Below are positions 62,059-64,000 of a DNA stretch of 64,000 nucleotides, one piece after another. The translations under genes were made by a program, and so were the position numbers. Every line of letters begins with the position of its first letter. Positions within the stretch are counted from its first letter, which is position 1. The notes below the pieces were generated by a model. The model had not been told where the DNA came from. It saw only the letters and a list, made by a program, of their open reading frames with translations, and searched no databases. This DNA is from a bacterium. Lineage in GTDB: Bacteria > SZUA-182 > DTGQ01. The stretch lies in NCBI GenBank assembly GCA_040755755.1, contig JBFLZW010000001.1:62001-126000 (forward strand). Reading direction: 5' to 3'.

Positions 62059-62121
62059 GGGTCAGTGGTCAGTGGTCAGTAAAAAATACGGAGTACCCCT
62101 CATTCCCGCGAAAGCGGGAAT
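62059..62121. repeat. TCAGTGG repeat and REP palindrome after uvrA
   Basis: GGGGTCAGTGGTCAGTGGTC (from 62058) followed by ATTCCCGC-GAAA-GCGGGAAT at 62102-62121, the shorter copy of the palindrome at 32461. Confidence 0.7.
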
Positions 62122-62330
62122 CCAGTGGTTTCTTCTAAATAGCCTAAACCCAACATTCAGGACACCATTGGACCTGGCGGCTCATGGGTCAAATGTTGGG
62201 TTTACTCCAAGATGGGAAACATCTGTGCCCTGGGGCCAAATTTACCAGCCTTGATTTCTGCCTTAGCTTATGATAAATTAAATGAAGGATAAATTATTTA
62301 CGGATATCAAGAAAAAGTTAAGGGTCAAAA

Positions 62331-63848
62331 ATGCTTTTACACCAGCAATTTGTATCCGTGGCCAAAAAATATCCAGGCAAACTCTCCATCATTGACCGTA
62401 CTACGGGGAAGCAGCTTACTTTCTCCAGTGCTCTTGTGGCGTCCCTCATCCTGGCTGATAAATTCCGGGAATATGAACCCGGTTATCTCGGCATCATGAT
62501 TCCGACCTCTGCGGGTTGTGCCCTGGCTATTTTGGCTGCTTTAATGAGCGGCAGGATTCCGGTCATGATCAACTATTCAACCGGAGCTGCCTATAATGCC
62601 GAATTTGCCCGGAAAAAATGCGGCTTCAAGACCATCATCACTTCAAGAACCCTGGTGGAGAAGATACATTGCCGCCTGGTCAGGGGAATGGTCTTCATCG
62701 AGGATATCATGAAGAGCATTTCCACGGCAGACAAATTCAAGGCAGCGCTCAAGTCAAGATTACCGCTGCCGCTTCTTCTCAAAGCCATCCATCGAGGGGA
62801 TGAAGACGACAATCTCGTCATCCTGTTCACCAGCGGCAGTGAAAAAGAGCCGAAAGCCGTCCAGTTGACTCACCGGAATATCGTCTCGAATGTCGAAGGT
62901 CTGACCGAAATGTTCGGGTTTTCGGCAAAGGACCGTATGCTGGCCAATCTGCCCTATTTCCATGTGTTTGGTCAGACAGCCAACCTCTGGCTGCCCGTCT
63001 ATCACGGAATGACGATTATCGCTTATTCCAACCCGCTCGACTATAAGACCATCTGCACCATTGTTCGTGAGGAAAAACCGACCTTAATGGCCGGAACCCC
63101 ATTTTTTTTCAAAGGCTATCTTCACAAGTCGGAACCGGGTGATTTTCAGAGCATCCGCATCGCCCTGACTGGTGCTGATCGATGCCCGGAGGCGCTGCGC
63201 AGGGGATTTATGGATAAACACCGGATACCGCTGCTCGACGCCTATGGAACCACGGAGACATCACCGGCCATTTCCGCCAACACCCCAGAGTTCAACCGGC
63301 CCGGCAGTGTCGGCAGGATTCTTCCGAATATACAGGTGAGAATTGAAAATTACGAGACCGGCCGGGAATGCGCTGCCGGTGAAGTTGGCAGGATCCTGGT
63401 CAGGGGCGCTTCCGTGATGAAGGGATATCTTCATGATTTTGAAGAGACTTCACTGCACCTTCGGAATGGCTGGTACGATACCGGCGATATGGGATTTATG
63501 GACGTGGAAGGTTATCTCTGGCATGTCGGCAGGTTGAGGCGATTCGTTAAAATCGGAGGCGAAATGGTCTCGCTGGTTCGCGTGGAAACCATTCTGGAAA
63601 GGCTGCTTCCGGAAAATGTTTCCTGCTGTGTGGTTGAGATCCCCGATGCCCTGAAAGGGACCAGAATAGTGGCTGCGGTTACCCGGAAAGTCGATGAAAA
63701 GCGCATCCTGGAACAGATGGCAGAGCTGCTTCCCAACCTTGCCCTTCCAAAGCAGTTTGTGGTTATCGAGGACCTTCCCGGTCTTGAAAGCGTCAAGACA
63801 GACTTTCAGGCTGTTTCCGAGATGGTGCGCGCCAGATTGGGGAAGTGA
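62331..63848 (+). CDS. AMP-binding acyl-CoA/acyl-ACP synthetase
   Basis: 505 aa ANL-superfamily enzyme: VILFTSGSEKEPKAVQLTH (phosphate loop), YGTTETSPAIS, YDTGDMGFMDVEGYLWHVGRLRRFVKIGGEMVS, catalytic C-terminal Lys in SVKTDFQ. N- and C-terminal halves complete. It most resembles the Aas-type acyl-ACP synthetase domain used for lysophospholipid reacylation, but has no linked acyltransferase, so free fatty acid activation is equally likely. Confidence 0.85.
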   Translation: MLLHQQFVSVAKKYPGKLSIIDRTTGKQLTFSSALVASLILADKFREYEPGYLGIMIPTSAGCALAILAALMSGRIPVMINYSTGAAYNAEFARKKCGFKTIITSRTLVEKIHCRLVRGMVFIEDIMKSISTADKFKAALKSRLPLPLLLKAIHRGDEDDNLVILFTSGSEKEPKAVQLTHRNIVSNVEGLTEMFGFSAKDRMLANLPYFHVFGQTANLWLPVYHGMTIIAYSNPLDYKTICTIVREEKPTLMAGTPFFFKGYLHKSEPGDFQSIRIALTGADRCPEALRRGFMDKHRIPLLDAYGTTETSPAISANTPEFNRPGSVGRILPNIQVRIENYETGRECAAGEVGRILVRGASVMKGYLHDFEETSLHLRNGWYDTGDMGFMDVEGYLWHVGRLRRFVKIGGEMVSLVRVETILERLLPENVSCCVVEIPDALKGTRIVAAVTRKVDEKRILEQMAELLPNLALPKQFVVIEDLPGLESVKTDFQAVSEMVRARLGK

Positions 63849-63880
63849 GAAGGGGGAGAGTGTTCCTCCTGCTTCTTTTC

Positions 63881-64000
63881 CTACCAGACATCGGCGCAAA
63901 AGTTTTGGTATGTACATCCGGTACATTGGCCCCGGTTTTTCGTCTGACCGGGCAGCCGCTCTTTCTGCAGCATTTCCCGGATAGAAGATACGAGTTTCAG
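63881..64000 (-). CDS. Cas4/RecB-like nuclease, C-terminus only
   Basis: 39 residues at the edge: LKLVSSIREMLQKERLPG..GQCTGCTYQNFCADVW then stop. CxxCxxxxxC with the short tail is the iron-sulfur end of Cas4 or the related RecB-family exonucleases; the N-terminal cysteine and nuclease core lie outside the window. Opposite strand to the synthetase and its neighbour, with a 32-base gap. Confidence 0.6.
   Translation of the reverse strand: MKLVSSIREMLQKERLPGQTKNRGQCTGCTYQNFCADVW

Overview
The window comes from a diderm (Gram-negative-type) bacterium. It carries an LPS-type GT9 glycosyltransferase, a Tat-exported membrane-bound [NiFe] hydrogenase and ordinary bacterial housekeeping genes. The mixture (GuaB3-type dehydrogenase beside GuaA, a divergent second Hsp70 set, many toxin-antitoxin pairs, heavy intergenic repeat load) fits a deep-branching, probably uncultivated lineage. 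I cannot name the phylum from sequence alone.

Layout. 0-7 kb: housekeeping genes (GT9 glycosyltransferase end, receiver-domain protein, valS, nadC, coaX) with one VapBC pair. 7-13 kb: an accessory, defence-flavoured patch with a hendecad-repeat coiled-coil protein, two orphan N6-adenine DNA methyltransferases, and a frameshifted DUF2283/HEPN locus broken by a 267-bp inverted-repeat element with a 10-bp target duplication. 12.7-22.2 kb: a DnaC-like helicase loader with its partner, the guaB3-guaA operon, dnaE and accA. 22.2-24.3 kb: a long non-coding stretch, then a secreted protein ending in a CFI-like motif and a strong terminator. 24.5-32.3 kb: hypA-hypB-hypF, then protease, small subunit, large subunit and cytochrome b of an uptake hydrogenase, preceded by a near-consensus promoter. 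32.4-35.1 kb: toxin-antitoxin cluster. 35.1-40.7 kb (minus strand): a TPR protein, J-like protein without HPD, GrpE-like protein, short-lid DnaK paralogue and zinc-ribbon protein, probably one alternative chaperone operon. 41.2-53.7 kb (minus strand): a compact siphophage-type head and tail module (terminase, Mu-type portal, protease/scaffold, decoration, capsid, adaptor, tail terminator, tail tube, tail chaperone with a -1 slippery site, tape measure). No integrase, replication, lysis, tail-tip or fibre genes are visible. 54-64 kb: radical SAM/B12 protein, a small secreted protein, dus, VapBC, uvrA, an AMP-binding acyl-activating enzyme and, at the edge, the C-terminus of a Cas4/RecB-like nuclease.

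A second layer runs through the window: several families of short degenerate intergenic repeats and palindromes. The same families occur between host genes and between the phage-type genes, which suggests the phage module is an old resident. One palindrome family sits inside the inserted element that breaks the HEPN gene. Another repeat has entered two unrelated reading frames (a methyltransferase and the phage protease/scaffold gene) without breaking either.

The strongest candidates for something undescribed are the mobile palindromic repeats, the reading-frame-compatible repeat, the divergent chaperone operon, and the minimal, possibly domesticated capsid/tail module with its two recoding or nested-gene devices.
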